From: Plantibacter auratus
Lineage (GTDB): Bacteria; Actinomycetota; Actinomycetes; Actinomycetales; Microbacteriaceae
Length of the DNA stretch: 64,000 bases
Direction of reading: 5' to 3'
NCBI RefSeq assembly: GCF_050587365.1
Contig: NZ_JBOBFV010000001.1
Location: 496,001-560,000, forward strand
Made by a program: the position numbers and the translations under genes. The notes beneath the pieces were generated by a model. The model was given only the letters and a program-made list of their open reading frames with translations. It did not search any database and had not been told where the DNA came from. Positions 1 through 7,901 of this stretch are shown in pieces; the stretch's first letter is position 1; each line of letters begins with the position of its first letter.

Positions 1-2091
1 ACGCGCAGGGACCGACGTCTGCACGGCCGCGGTGGCCAGGACGGCACCGTCGAAGGTCCTCCGATGCAGGAGCACTTCCCCCGTCCACCCGTCGGCGGTG
101 TCGTTCAGCACCACCAGTTCCAGACCTCCCTCGGCGGGCTGGAACGTGGCAAGACGCGGCTCGTAGACCGCCCTGAGGGCGAACCAGAGCGGCTTGCGAT
201 GTTCGGCGAAGTCGACGGCGGCCCAGGAGACGACCGGCCAGTTGTCGTTCAGCTGCCAGACGATGACGCCGGTGTTCAGTGGTGCGAGCGAACGGAAGTG
301 CTCGATTCCGAATCGGATCGCCGCCGCCTGGTTGAGCTGGGTGGCCCAGTGCCACTCCTCGATCGTGCGCGGCTCAGGCAGGTGTCCCCGCAGGCCGCGC
401 TCGAGTTTCAGGTTGCCGTCCTCTGCTTTCTGGTGCACCAGCATCTGAGGCCCATACGGGTCGAGCGGTTCGTCGTGGACGACATCGACCAGCGTCGACC
501 ACGCGGGTGGCCCTTGGAACCCAAACTCCGATGCGAACCGGGGGTGGTGCTGACGGAACTCCGAGTAGTCGAGTCGGTTCCACACGTCCCAGATGTGCAT
601 GGTGCCGTTCGCGGCGTCGTTCGGGTGCAGGTACTCGTCGAAGGAGTACGGGCTCGCAGGCGAATAGGGACGAGTCGGGTCGAGTTCGGCGATGAGGGCG
701 GGGAGGAGTTCGCGATAGTAGCCGTTCCCCCAGGTCCGCCCCTTGAGTTCCTGGCGCCAGCCCCACTCGACGTATCCCCAGATGTTCTCGTTGTTGCCGT
801 TCCAGACCACGAGGGATGGGTGGGGGCTGAGCCTGGTGATCGCTTCGCGCGCCTCCGCCTCGACCTCGACCGCCAGCCACTCCTCTTCCGCATAGGCGGC
901 GCAGGCGAACAGGAAGTCCTGCCAGACGAGGATGCCCGCCTCGTCGCAGGCGTCGTAGAAGTCATCGGACTCGTAGATCCCGCCGCCCCACACGCGCAGC
1001 AGGTTCATGTTCGCCTCCGCTGCGTCAGTGACACGTCGGCGGTACCGGTCCCGGTCGATCTCCGTGACGAAGGCGTGGTCCGGTATCCAGTTGGCACCGC
1101 GGATCTGGATGAGCTCGCCGTTGACCACGATGTCGAACGGCGCACCGTGGTCGTCGGGCATCGTGTCGATCCTCACCGTTCGGAAGCCGATGCGTGAGTG
1201 CCAGTGCGCCGTCGATGCGTCCGTCCACTCATCACCGAGAACGTCGACCCGGACGTCGTAGAGCGGCTGTCCACCGTGCCCCCTCGGCCACCAGACGTCC
1301 ACCTTCGGGATGGTGAGGGTGACCCGGACCTCCTCGACGCCCGGCGTGACGGAGACGGTGTCCTCGACCCCGCCGACGGCGACCCGGAGTCGCACACGCT
1401 CTTCACTCGTGTCGTGGGATGGCGCCGTCCAGTCCAACCTGATGCGAGCGTCGAGCAACCCGACCACGCCGTCCTCATGGTCCGCGAGGTCGACGAGCGG
1501 ACGGACGGAGTCGATCCGGACGCCCGACCAGCTCTCGATGCCGATCGGTCGCCAGATACCGCTGGTCGCGACATCGATCCCCCAGTCCCAACCGAAGTTC
1601 GACGCCGCCTTCCGCAGCGCGTTGTACGGATGGTGGTTCACGTGCGGTCGGGCTCCATGCGCTGCAGATCTGGCTTCCGCTTCCTCGACAGGAGCCGCGA
1701 AGGTGATCGTCAGGCGATTCTCGCCCGCTCGGAGGTACGGACCGACGTCGAAGCGGTAGCTCCGGTGCTGGTTCTCGGTCTCACCGACCTGTGCGCCGTT
1801 CAGCTCGATCGACGCGACCGTGTCGAGGCCCAGCGCAACCAGCTCGTGCCGGTCGGCCTCGTCGGCATGCCAGTGGAAGACCGTCTCGTACCGCCAGGCA
1901 GTACTCCCGATCCACTGCTGCGCCGTCTCATTGTCCCCGTCGAACGGATCGGCGATGAGTCCTCGGGCGTGGAGATCGAGGTGCACGCAACCGGGGACCG
2001 ACGCGGCGACGGTCAGGTCACGGACCGGTTTCGGCACCGGGCCTGCGAGAGCGGTGAGCGTCCAGTCGGAATGGAGCGGGAGGTAAGCCAT
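1..2091 (-). CDS. GH2 beta-mannosidase, 3' end cut by window edge
   Basis: The reading frame is open from the ATG at 2091 to the first base of the window (697 codons), so the C-terminus is missing. It opens with MAYLPLHSDWTL, a beta-sandwich sugar-binding domain, followed by an immunoglobulin-like domain and a TIM barrel. The barrel has the beta-mannosidase acid/base motif WNGNNEN (Glu about residue 435) and the nucleophile motif SEFGFQG (Glu about 522). These are hallmarks of GH2 exo-beta-mannosidases, which release mannose from the non-reducing end of mannans or N-glycan cores. There is no signal peptide, so it is probably cytoplasmic and acts on imported oligosaccharides. It is divergent from a ROK repressor, its likely regulator. 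Other GH2 specificities are less likely given the NGNNE motif. Confidence 0.9.
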   Translation of the reverse strand, partial: MAYLPLHSDWTLTALAGPVPKPVRDLTVAASVPGCVHLDLHARGLIADPFDGDNETAQQWIGSTAWRYETVFHWHADEADRHELVALGLDTVASIELNGAQVGETENQHRSYRFDVGPYLRAGENRLTITFAAPVEEAEARSAAHGARPHVNHHPYNALRKAASNFGWDWGIDVATSGIWRPIGIESWSGVRIDSVRPLVDLADHEDGVVGLLDARIRLDWTAPSHDTSEERVRLRVAVGGVEDTVSVTPGVEEVRVTLTIPKVDVWWPRGHGGQPLYDVRVDVLGDEWTDASTAHWHSRIGFRTVRIDTMPDDHGAPFDIVVNGELIQIRGANWIPDHAFVTEIDRDRYRRRVTDAAEANMNLLRVWGGGIYESDDFYDACDEAGILVWQDFLFACAAYAEEEWLAVEVEAEAREAITRLSPHPSLVVWNGNNENIWGYVEWGWRQELKGRTWGNGYYRELLPALIAELDPTRPYSPASPYSFDEYLHPNDAANGTMHIWDVWNRLDYSEFRQHHPRFASEFGFQGPPAWSTLVDVVHDEPLDPYGPQMLVHQKAEDGNLKLERGLRGHLPEPRTIEEWHWATQLNQAAAIRFGIEHFRSLAPLNTGVIVWQLNDNWPVVSWAAVDFAEHRKPLWFALRAVYEPRLATFQPAEGGLELVVLNDTADGWTGEVLLHRRTFDGAVLATAAVQTSVPAR

Positions 2092-2133
2092 GTGCGTCCT
2101 TGCATGTCGGGCCTGCTGCGGGTGTCGTCTGCT

Positions 2134-2158
2134 ACTTTATTACCTAACGTGACAAAGT
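2134..2158. promoter_or_regulatory. Candidate ROK repressor operator
   Basis: An imperfect inverted repeat lies in the divergent gap between the GH2 gene and the ROK gene. The arms are ACTTTATTA (2134-2142) and TGACAAAGT (2150-2158), separated by 7 bases, and 7 of 9 positions pair. It is also the most AT-rich stretch of this gap. ROK repressors commonly bind such AT-rich dyads. The assignment is an inference from position and symmetry. Confidence 0.45.
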
Positions 2159-2235
2159 CGGTCGAGGGCCCGTGAGCGATAAGCTCCCGATGCCGATGTC
2201 GGCACGACCCGGTCCACCACGAAAGGAGCCTGCGC

Positions 2236-3393
2236 GTGACGGACACCCGTCAATCCACGAACGCTCCACACCGGTGGCCGCACCTCGCCGACGCCGAACG
2301 CGGCGCGCTTCGCGAACTCCTGATCCATGGCCCGCTCCCCCGCGCCGAGATCGCCAGACGCCTCGATGTGTCCCGCGCGAGCCTGACCCGCGCTACGCGG
2401 GTGCTCATGGAGCAGGCGATGATCACGGAAGGCGAGACGGCACTCCGCGGTGCGATGGGTCGGCCAAGCGAGATGCTCGTCGTCCGCGGCGACGCTCACC
2501 ATTTCCTGGGTGTGAAGCTCACGGGAGACGCGGTGTTCGCCGTCGTGACGGATCTCGGTGCTCGGATCGTCGCAAGCGCGGGGGAACCGCTCGTGTCCAC
2601 GTCGGTCTCCGACACCGTGGAACAGATCGGTCGACTGTACGACCGGTTCGCAGTGGAGTTCGACGACATCCGAGCCGCCGGAATCTCCCTCGCCGGAGAC
2701 CTCGCCCGGATCGACGGCCGTCAGATCGTCCTCGCCTCGTACTTCCTCAAGTGGCGCGAGGTGCCGCTCGCCGAGCTGCTCGGCGAGCGGTTGGGCATTC
2801 CGGTGACCGCTGACAACGACGTCCATGCGCTGACCGCCTCCCAGCACTGGTTCGGTGCGGGAGCAGGATCGGACTCGCTCGCCCTCATCACGATCGGTGC
2901 TGGAATCGGCTTCGGACTGATCGTCGACGGCCGCGTGGTCGCCGGCCACCGCGGACGCGCCGGACGCTTCGATCACCTGATCGTGGATTCCACCGGCCCG
3001 ACCTGCGGGCTCGGCCACCACGGTTGCGCCAGCGTCTACCTCACGAGCGAATCGATCGTGAGGGCTATCGGCCGCGACGGCGTGGATTACGCAGGGGCCG
3101 TCGCCCTCGCCCGCGCGGGTGACGCGATCGCGCTTCAGGCGTTCGAATCGGCCGGCCGAGCCCTGGGCGTCATCATCGGCACCGTCATGAACGGACTCGA
3201 CCCGGAACGGGTCGTCCTCACCGGCGATGGTCTCGCCGTCCTGGAGATCGCGGGCGGCGAGGTGCGGCGATCACTCGAAGCTGTGCGCCTTCCGTACGAC
3301 GATTCGGCCCGGTTCGACGTCCTCCCGTTCGAGTTCACCGAGTGGGCGCGCGCGGGCGCGGTGGCGGCGATCCGCACCATCCTCCGATTCTGA
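2236..3393 (+). CDS. ROK family transcriptional repressor (NagC/XylR type)
   Basis: The protein has 385 residues. An N-terminal winged helix (about residues 20-75, core PRAEIARRLDVSRASLTRA) is followed by a ROK sugar-kinase fold, the layout of sugar-responsive ROK repressors. The GTG start follows GAAAGGAG at a good distance. The zinc-binding motif, usually CxCGxxGCxE, is degenerate here (CGLGHHGCAS): the second Cys and the final Glu are missing. Sugar binding may therefore not need the usual zinc site. It is divergent from the GH2 beta-mannosidase with a dyad between them, so it probably represses that gene and perhaps itself, released by mannose or a manno-oligosaccharide. The ligand is inferred. 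Confidence 0.85.
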   Translation: MTDTRQSTNAPHRWPHLADAERGALRELLIHGPLPRAEIARRLDVSRASLTRATRVLMEQAMITEGETALRGAMGRPSEMLVVRGDAHHFLGVKLTGDAVFAVVTDLGARIVASAGEPLVSTSVSDTVEQIGRLYDRFAVEFDDIRAAGISLAGDLARIDGRQIVLASYFLKWREVPLAELLGERLGIPVTADNDVHALTASQHWFGAGAGSDSLALITIGAGIGFGLIVDGRVVAGHRGRAGRFDHLIVDSTGPTCGLGHHGCASVYLTSESIVRAIGRDGVDYAGAVALARAGDAIALQAFESAGRALGVIIGTVMNGLDPERVVLTGDGLAVLEIAGGEVRRSLEAVRLPYDDSARFDVLPFEFTEWARAGAVAAIRTILRF

Positions 3394-3421
3394 CACTGCG
3401 CCGCAGGACGGAGCTCGCAGG

Positions 3422-4441
3422 TCAGGCGGACTCGCGCGGCACGAACTCGGTGCGGAGGACGACGTGGGCCGGCTGCTGCCCCTCGATCTGCTCCAGGAGC
3501 AGACGGGTCATCTCCCGGGCGATCCGTGGGAAGGGCTGGCGCATCGTTGTGATCGTCGGGCTGGAAGCGACCGCCGCAGCACTGTCGTCGAACCCGCCGA
3601 CCGCGACATCATCTGGCACGCGGCGTCCGTGGGCCATGAGCACCTGGATGGCACCCGAAGCCATCAGGTCGTTGGCAGCGAAGACCGCATCGATCGTCGG
3701 GTCGTCGGCGAGGAGGCGCTCCATCGCGTCCGCACCGCTCTGACGGGACCAGTCACCGTGGACGACCGTTCCGTCTGATCCGAGCGCGTCCCGATAGCCG
3801 TCCACGCGCAGCAGTCCGCCGACACCGAGCGGAGGCCCGGCGATCATCACGACCCGGCTCCTGCCGAGCCCGAGCAGGTGCTCAGTCATCGTCCTGGCCC
3901 CGTCCCGGTCGTCGGCGGCGACGTAACTGGTCGTCGACCGCTGATCCACCGGCGTGCCGCAGTAGATGGTCGGCACCCCCTGCGAGGTGAGCTGGTCGAG
4001 GACGCCGAGCTCGCGGTTCCAGGAGACGAACATGACACCGTCGATCTGCCCGGTGCCGATGAAGTCGAGAGCTCGTCGCTGCTCCTCGAGTGAACTCGCC
4101 AGCAGCAGCACCATGGCGATGTTCCGCTCCGCCAGAGCCGTTGACACCTCTTTCATCAACACGGCGAAGTTCGGATCGCTGAACAGGTGGTCGACGTCCT
4201 CGCCGAGCAGGAACGCGACGGAGCCTGAACGGCGGAGCTTCAATCCTCGGGCATGGGCGTTCGCTCGATACCCCGTGGAGCGGACCGCCGCCTCGACCGC
4301 TCGCCGCGCTTCCTCACTGACCCAGCGGTGCCCGTTCATGGCCCGCGAGACGGTCCCGCGCGACACACCGGCAGCGGCGGCCACATCGTCGATCGTCGGG
4401 CGTCGGGCGGGGCCGGTCGTCGGGGTGCTCATGGTGGTCAT
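3422..4441 (-). CDS. LacI family transcriptional regulator
   Basis: The protein has 339 residues. The N-terminal helix-turn-helix is PTIDDVAAAAGVSRGTVSRA (about residues 15-34), with the hinge near RANAHARGLKLRRSG. A periplasmic-binding-protein-like effector domain follows. An alternative ATG lies three codons downstream. The gene sits immediately downstream of the first sugar ABC importer operon, separated by a strong hairpin, and points the same way. It probably controls that importer and the divergent GH35-GH78-GH42 operon through the operator at 7718-7737. The inducer is unknown; a galactoside or rhamnose-containing oligosaccharide would fit the neighbours. Confidence 0.9.
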   Translation of the reverse strand: MTTMSTPTTGPARRPTIDDVAAAAGVSRGTVSRAMNGHRWVSEEARRAVEAAVRSTGYRANAHARGLKLRRSGSVAFLLGEDVDHLFSDPNFAVLMKEVSTALAERNIAMVLLLASSLEEQRRALDFIGTGQIDGVMFVSWNRELGVLDQLTSQGVPTIYCGTPVDQRSTTSYVAADDRDGARTMTEHLLGLGRSRVVMIAGPPLGVGGLLRVDGYRDALGSDGTVVHGDWSRQSGADAMERLLADDPTIDAVFAANDLMASGAIQVLMAHGRRVPDDVAVGGFDDSAAAVASSPTITTMRQPFPRIAREMTRLLLEQIEGQQPAHVVLRTEFVPRESA

Positions 4442-4468
4442 AGCTTAGGGACTTCCGGTCGTGTCCGA

Positions 4469-4510
4469 CGGTGATGCCGGTGTCCGCAATGGCGGACACC
4501 GGCATCACCG
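4469..4510 (-). terminator. Hairpin terminator after sugar importer operon
   Basis: A perfect 19-bp stem (4469-4487 with 4492-4510) has a 4-base loop (aatg). It lies just past the stop of the solute-binding protein gene on the minus strand and before the LacI gene. No strong T run follows, so read-through into lacI is possible. Confidence 0.75.
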
Positions 4511-4523
4511 TCTCGTCAGCTGA

Positions 4524-5798
4524 TCACTTCGCCTGAGCGGCGAAGGCGTCGTCCATCGACTTCAGCACCTGATCGATCGTCGACTGACCGGTGAAGATCG
4601 CCTGCACCCCGTCGAAGAGCGCGGGCTGGATCGTCGTGCTCGGCCACAGCTGATCCGGCCAAGTGGAGATGCGGTTCTCGGAGATGAAGCCGGAGGCAAG
4701 CTTCGCCACCTGCGAGTCCTGTTGCAGATCGCCCGGCATCGCCGCGGTGTCACCATAGGCGGTGGCGTAGGCGATCTGCGTCTCCGGTGTGGCGAGGTAG
4801 GCCAGGAACTTCTTCGCGAGGTCCTGCTTCGAGCTCTTCGCATTGACCGCGAAGGATGGACCCACGGTCGCGGAGAGGAAGGTCTCCGAGGCGTCGTCCG
4901 TCGCTGGGAACGCCTGGTAGTCGAGCTTGAGGCCGTCGGACCCGAGGGAGGCGATCGCCGAGGTCTCTGCGGCGACGGAGACGGTCGCGAGGGTCGTGCC
5001 CTTCGTGATGGCCTCCTGCACCTGGGAGTACGCGGTTCCGTTGGGCGATGGGTTGAAGCACCCGGCGGTGTCCATCTCCTGGTATTGCTCGAGCGCCTGC
5101 TTCCAGGCGGAGTCCGCGAAGGATGCGTCCCCGGACTCCTGCTGCTCCACGAAGTCAGGATCGTTGGCGTAGACGAGCGTCGCCGTGAGCGCGTACGGGA
5201 TGAGCTGGGTGGTCCATGCGTCGGAGAGCCCAAGCCCGAAGGCGACCTTGCCTGCTGCCGACGCATCGGAACAGAACTGCAACACCTCGCTCCAGGTGGT
5301 GGGTTCGACGAGCCCCACCTCGTCGAGAGCGGCTGTGTTGTAGATGGCCCCGATGGACGAGAACGTCATCGGGACACCGACGATCGCACCGTCGGAGGTC
5401 GACAGGAGGTTGACGGCGGCCTTGGGGAGGTCCTTCGTCCAGGCCTCGTCCGAGACGTCCGCGAAGAAGCCCTTGTCGCCGGCGATCTTGACGCTGACGT
5501 TGTTGCCCGTCCCCGGGAACACCTGGACGACGTCCGGGGCGGTCCCGCCGGTGAGCTGCGTGGCGGTGACCTGCTGGTAGCTGTCCGGTGAGTCCTGGAG
5601 CTTCACGGTCACGCCCGGGTTGTCGGCTTCGAACTGCTTGATGACGGTCTTCATCGCCGCACCGCCGTTGACGCCGACCGTGAGCGTGTCCGCGTCGGCG
5701 GACCCTCCGGCGCTCGTCGAACAGCCGGCGAGCGCGAGGCCCACGATGGCGATGGAGGCGGTCGCCGCGAGGCGTCGCCGGGATGTCGTCGCTGACAT
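4524..5798 (-). CDS. Sugar ABC transporter substrate-binding lipoprotein
   Basis: The protein has 424 residues and is an extracellular solute-binding protein of family 1 (MalE/UgpB type). The chosen ATG at 5798 is preceded by AAAGGAA. It begins MSATTSRRRLAATAS with a hydrophobic stretch and lipobox LAGC, so it is a membrane-anchored lipoprotein facing outside. It is the last gene of a permease-permease-binding protein operon. The family captures oligosaccharides for import; the neighbouring glycosidases suggest galactose- or rhamnose-containing plant oligosaccharides. No importer ATPase is present, so a shared MsiK-type ATPase encoded elsewhere is likely. Confidence 0.92.
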   Translation of the reverse strand: MSATTSRRRLAATASIAIVGLALAGCSTSAGGSADADTLTVGVNGGAAMKTVIKQFEADNPGVTVKLQDSPDSYQQVTATQLTGGTAPDVVQVFPGTGNNVSVKIAGDKGFFADVSDEAWTKDLPKAAVNLLSTSDGAIVGVPMTFSSIGAIYNTAALDEVGLVEPTTWSEVLQFCSDASAAGKVAFGLGLSDAWTTQLIPYALTATLVYANDPDFVEQQESGDASFADSAWKQALEQYQEMDTAGCFNPSPNGTAYSQVQEAITKGTTLATVSVAAETSAIASLGSDGLKLDYQAFPATDDASETFLSATVGPSFAVNAKSSKQDLAKKFLAYLATPETQIAYATAYGDTAAMPGDLQQDSQVAKLASGFISENRISTWPDQLWPSTTIQPALFDGVQAIFTGQSTIDQVLKSMDDAFAAQAK

Positions 5799-5875
5799 GT
5801 GATTCCTTTCAGGATCCCTGGTGGACAGGGGTTCGAGTGGTGCTGGGGGTGGTACGGGGTGCCCGGTCGCGGGAG

Positions 5876-6697
5876 TCACCCCTTCAGGCCGGATGCGAAA
5901 CCCTTCATGATGAAGCGCTGCATGAGGAAGTACGCGACGAGGATCGGAAGCACGGAGATCAGCAGCGCACAGAAGACCAGTGGCCAGTTCGCGCTGTAGA
6001 GGCTGACGAAGCTGTACACGGAGAGTGGGGCGGTGGAATTGCCGCTACCCGAGAGATAGAGGAGCGGGGTGAAGAAGTCGTTCCAGATCGACAGGCCACA
6101 CAGGATGGCGATCGTGCCGGTCACCGGCCGGAGCAGTGGGAACACGATGGAGAGGAACGCACGACTCGGCCGAGCGCCGTCGATCGTCGCCGCCTCCTCG
6201 TAGTCCCGGGGCAGGTCCCTGAGGAACGCCGCGTACAGGAAGATCGAGAACGGGAGGAAGCCGCCGATGTTGATGAGGATGACGGCGACCGGCGAACCGA
6301 CGAGGCCGATGCTCGCGAACCAGAGGTACAACGGGAGCATCGCCAGCTGGCCCGGGAACAGGAAGCCCAACAGGAACAGGTAGAACGCGCCGCGCGACCA
6401 GCGTCTGGTCGAACGCGTGACGGTGTAGGCGGCCATCGAGGAGATCACGATGATGACGGCGACCGAGACCACGGTGATGACGGCGCTGTTCACGAGGCTC
6501 GCACCCATCGCCGACTCCGTCCAGGCGGTGGCGAAGTTGCCGAAGTTCAGCGGCCAGGTGAACCCGAGGAAGCCGGGTGTTCCGTTGGGGTCGCGGAGTG
6601 CGACGGACAGCATCACGATGAACGGGATGAAGAACACGATCGCCGTCAGGATCAGGACGACCTCGAGGACGGCGGTCTTGGCGGTGTACCGGTTCAC
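5876..6697 (-). CDS. Carbohydrate ABC transporter permease, MalG type
   Basis: The protein has 273 residues and about six membrane helices, the first near residues 10-30. The cytoplasmic EAA loop (EEAATIDGARPSRAFLSIVF) contacts the ATPase. Its start overlaps the stop of the MalF-type gene by 4 bases (ATGA), so the two are translationally coupled. It forms the inner-membrane channel of the importer together with the 6694-7704 product. Substrate cannot be read from sequence. Confidence 0.92.
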   Translation of the reverse strand: MNRYTAKTAVLEVVLILTAIVFFIPFIVMLSVALRDPNGTPGFLGFTWPLNFGNFATAWTESAMGASLVNSAVITVVSVAVIIVISSMAAYTVTRSTRRWSRGAFYLFLLGFLFPGQLAMLPLYLWFASIGLVGSPVAVILINIGGFLPFSIFLYAAFLRDLPRDYEEAATIDGARPSRAFLSIVFPLLRPVTGTIAILCGLSIWNDFFTPLLYLSGSGNSTAPLSVYSFVSLYSANWPLVFCALLISVLPILVAYFLMQRFIMKGFASGLKG

Positions 6698-7704
6698 GAC
6701 AGGTCCCCCTTCCGCTGGGTGATGCGGAACTGTGCGAAGGCGATCACGCCGACGACGATCGTGAGGATCACTCCCTGGGCGAGCGCGGTCGGGTACTGCA
6801 GATAGGTGAACGCGGTCTTGTAGACGATGGTGGCCATGGTCTCGGTGGAGCCCGCCGGTCCGCCCTTCGTCATCGCGAAGACGGTGTCGAACTGTTTGAG
6901 CGTCGAAATGAGCGTCAGCAGGACGTTGACGACGATCGCCCCGTTGATGAGCGGGATGACGATACTCGTGGTTCGACGGAAGGATCCTGCGCCGTCGATG
7001 GCGGCTGCTTCGAGGGTCTCCTCGGGGACGCCCTGCAGACCGGCGAGGTAGATGACCATCGAGTAGCCCGCACCCTGCCAGATGATGGCCGCGCAGATCG
7101 AGAAGATGGCGATCGACGGGTCCCCGAGCCAGTCCTGTTTGAGGGCGCCGAGTCCGATCGCGTCGAGTGCGCCGTTGACCGTGCCAGTGGGGCTCAACAG
7201 GTACTTCCAGAGGAAGCCGGCGACGATGGGAGTGAGGACGACGGGCAGGAAGAAGACGAGGCGGAGCACGTAGCGGCTCTTGACCTGGGTGTTGAGTCCG
7301 AGGGCGAGGAGCAGGCCGACCACGTTCTGCAGCACGGTCACGATCACCGTGATCAGGAAGGTGTTGCCGATGGCTCGGAGCGTGCCAGGATCCTGCAGCG
7401 CGCCGATGAAGTTCTGGACACCCTGGAAGCTCCAGGTCGAACCGAGTCCGTCCCAGTCTGTGAACGAGTAGAAGAACCCTTGCAGGTTCGGCCAGAGCAC
7501 GATGACGGCGTACATCGCGAGCGCCGGCACCACGAACCAGGCCGGGGTCCGGGCGCCCACCGCACGCTTCCTCCCACGGCGACGACCAGGGCCGAGTGGC
7601 TCCACGTCCGCGGAAATGATCGGGACACTCGGGGCGGCGGTCACGAGCCGAGCTCCGTGACGCGGGCCGCGTCGAGTGGTGGCGTATACGTCATCGGGGT
7701 CCAT
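6694..7704 (-). CDS. Carbohydrate ABC transporter permease, MalF type
   Basis: The protein has 336 residues. A charged cytoplasmic N-terminal tail of about 50 residues precedes the first membrane helix (PAWFVVPALAMYAVIVLW). The EAA loop is EETLEAAAIDGAGSFRRTTS. It is the first gene of the importer operon. The start at 7704 lies about 14 bases downstream of a LacI-type operator that overlaps the predicted -10 box, so the leader is short. The Shine-Dalgarno sequence is weak. It pairs with the MalG-type permease downstream. Confidence 0.9.
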   Translation of the reverse strand: MDPDDVYATTRRGPRHGARLVTAAPSVPIISADVEPLGPGRRRGRKRAVGARTPAWFVVPALAMYAVIVLWPNLQGFFYSFTDWDGLGSTWSFQGVQNFIGALQDPGTLRAIGNTFLITVIVTVLQNVVGLLLALGLNTQVKSRYVLRLVFFLPVVLTPIVAGFLWKYLLSPTGTVNGALDAIGLGALKQDWLGDPSIAIFSICAAIIWQGAGYSMVIYLAGLQGVPEETLEAAAIDGAGSFRRTTSIVIPLINGAIVVNVLLTLISTLKQFDTVFAMTKGGPAGSTETMATIVYKTAFTYLQYPTALAQGVILTIVVGVIAFAQFRITQRKGDLS

Positions 7705-7717
7705 CTTCGTTGAGGGT

Positions 7718-7737
7718 TACTGGAAACGTTCACAGTA
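7718..7737. promoter_or_regulatory. LacI-type operator upstream of importer operon
   Basis: The sequence TACTGGAAACGTTCACAGTA is a 20-base imperfect palindrome with 8 of 10 pairs matching. Its central AACGTT core with a CG centre is typical of LacI-family sites. It overlaps the -10 box of the minus-strand promoter described at 7734-7762. The LacI protein encoded at 3422-4441 is the likeliest ligand, which is an inference. Confidence 0.65.
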
Positions 7738-7762
7738 TTGCACGGCGATTCTTTCCGGGCAA
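7734..7762 (-). promoter_or_regulatory. Predicted promoter of the first sugar importer operon
   Basis: Read on the minus strand, a -35-like TTGCCC (7762-7757) and a -10-like AATACT (7739-7734) are separated by exactly 17 bases. Each matches the sigma-70 consensus at 4 of 6 positions. The -10 overlaps the LacI-type operator. The rest of the 197-base divergent gap up to the GH35 gene holds a short palindrome CAACCGCCGGTTG (7760-7772) and no clear plus-strand promoter. Confidence 0.5.
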
Positions 7763-7901
7763 CCGCCGGTTGAATCCTTTCATATACGGCTCTCACGCAG
7801 ATGTTCCGTCTGTGGAGACTGGGAGCGATTACAGCTATGCTGACACCGTTCACGCGTGCAACCGCGTCGACGCCCGCGTCTGATTCGAAGGAGCATCACC
7901 G

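Noticed and set aside
7760..7772. CAACCGCCGGTTG palindrome as a further operator
   Set aside because: It is short, GC-rich and touches the -35 box, but no second copy was found. Not strong enough to call.
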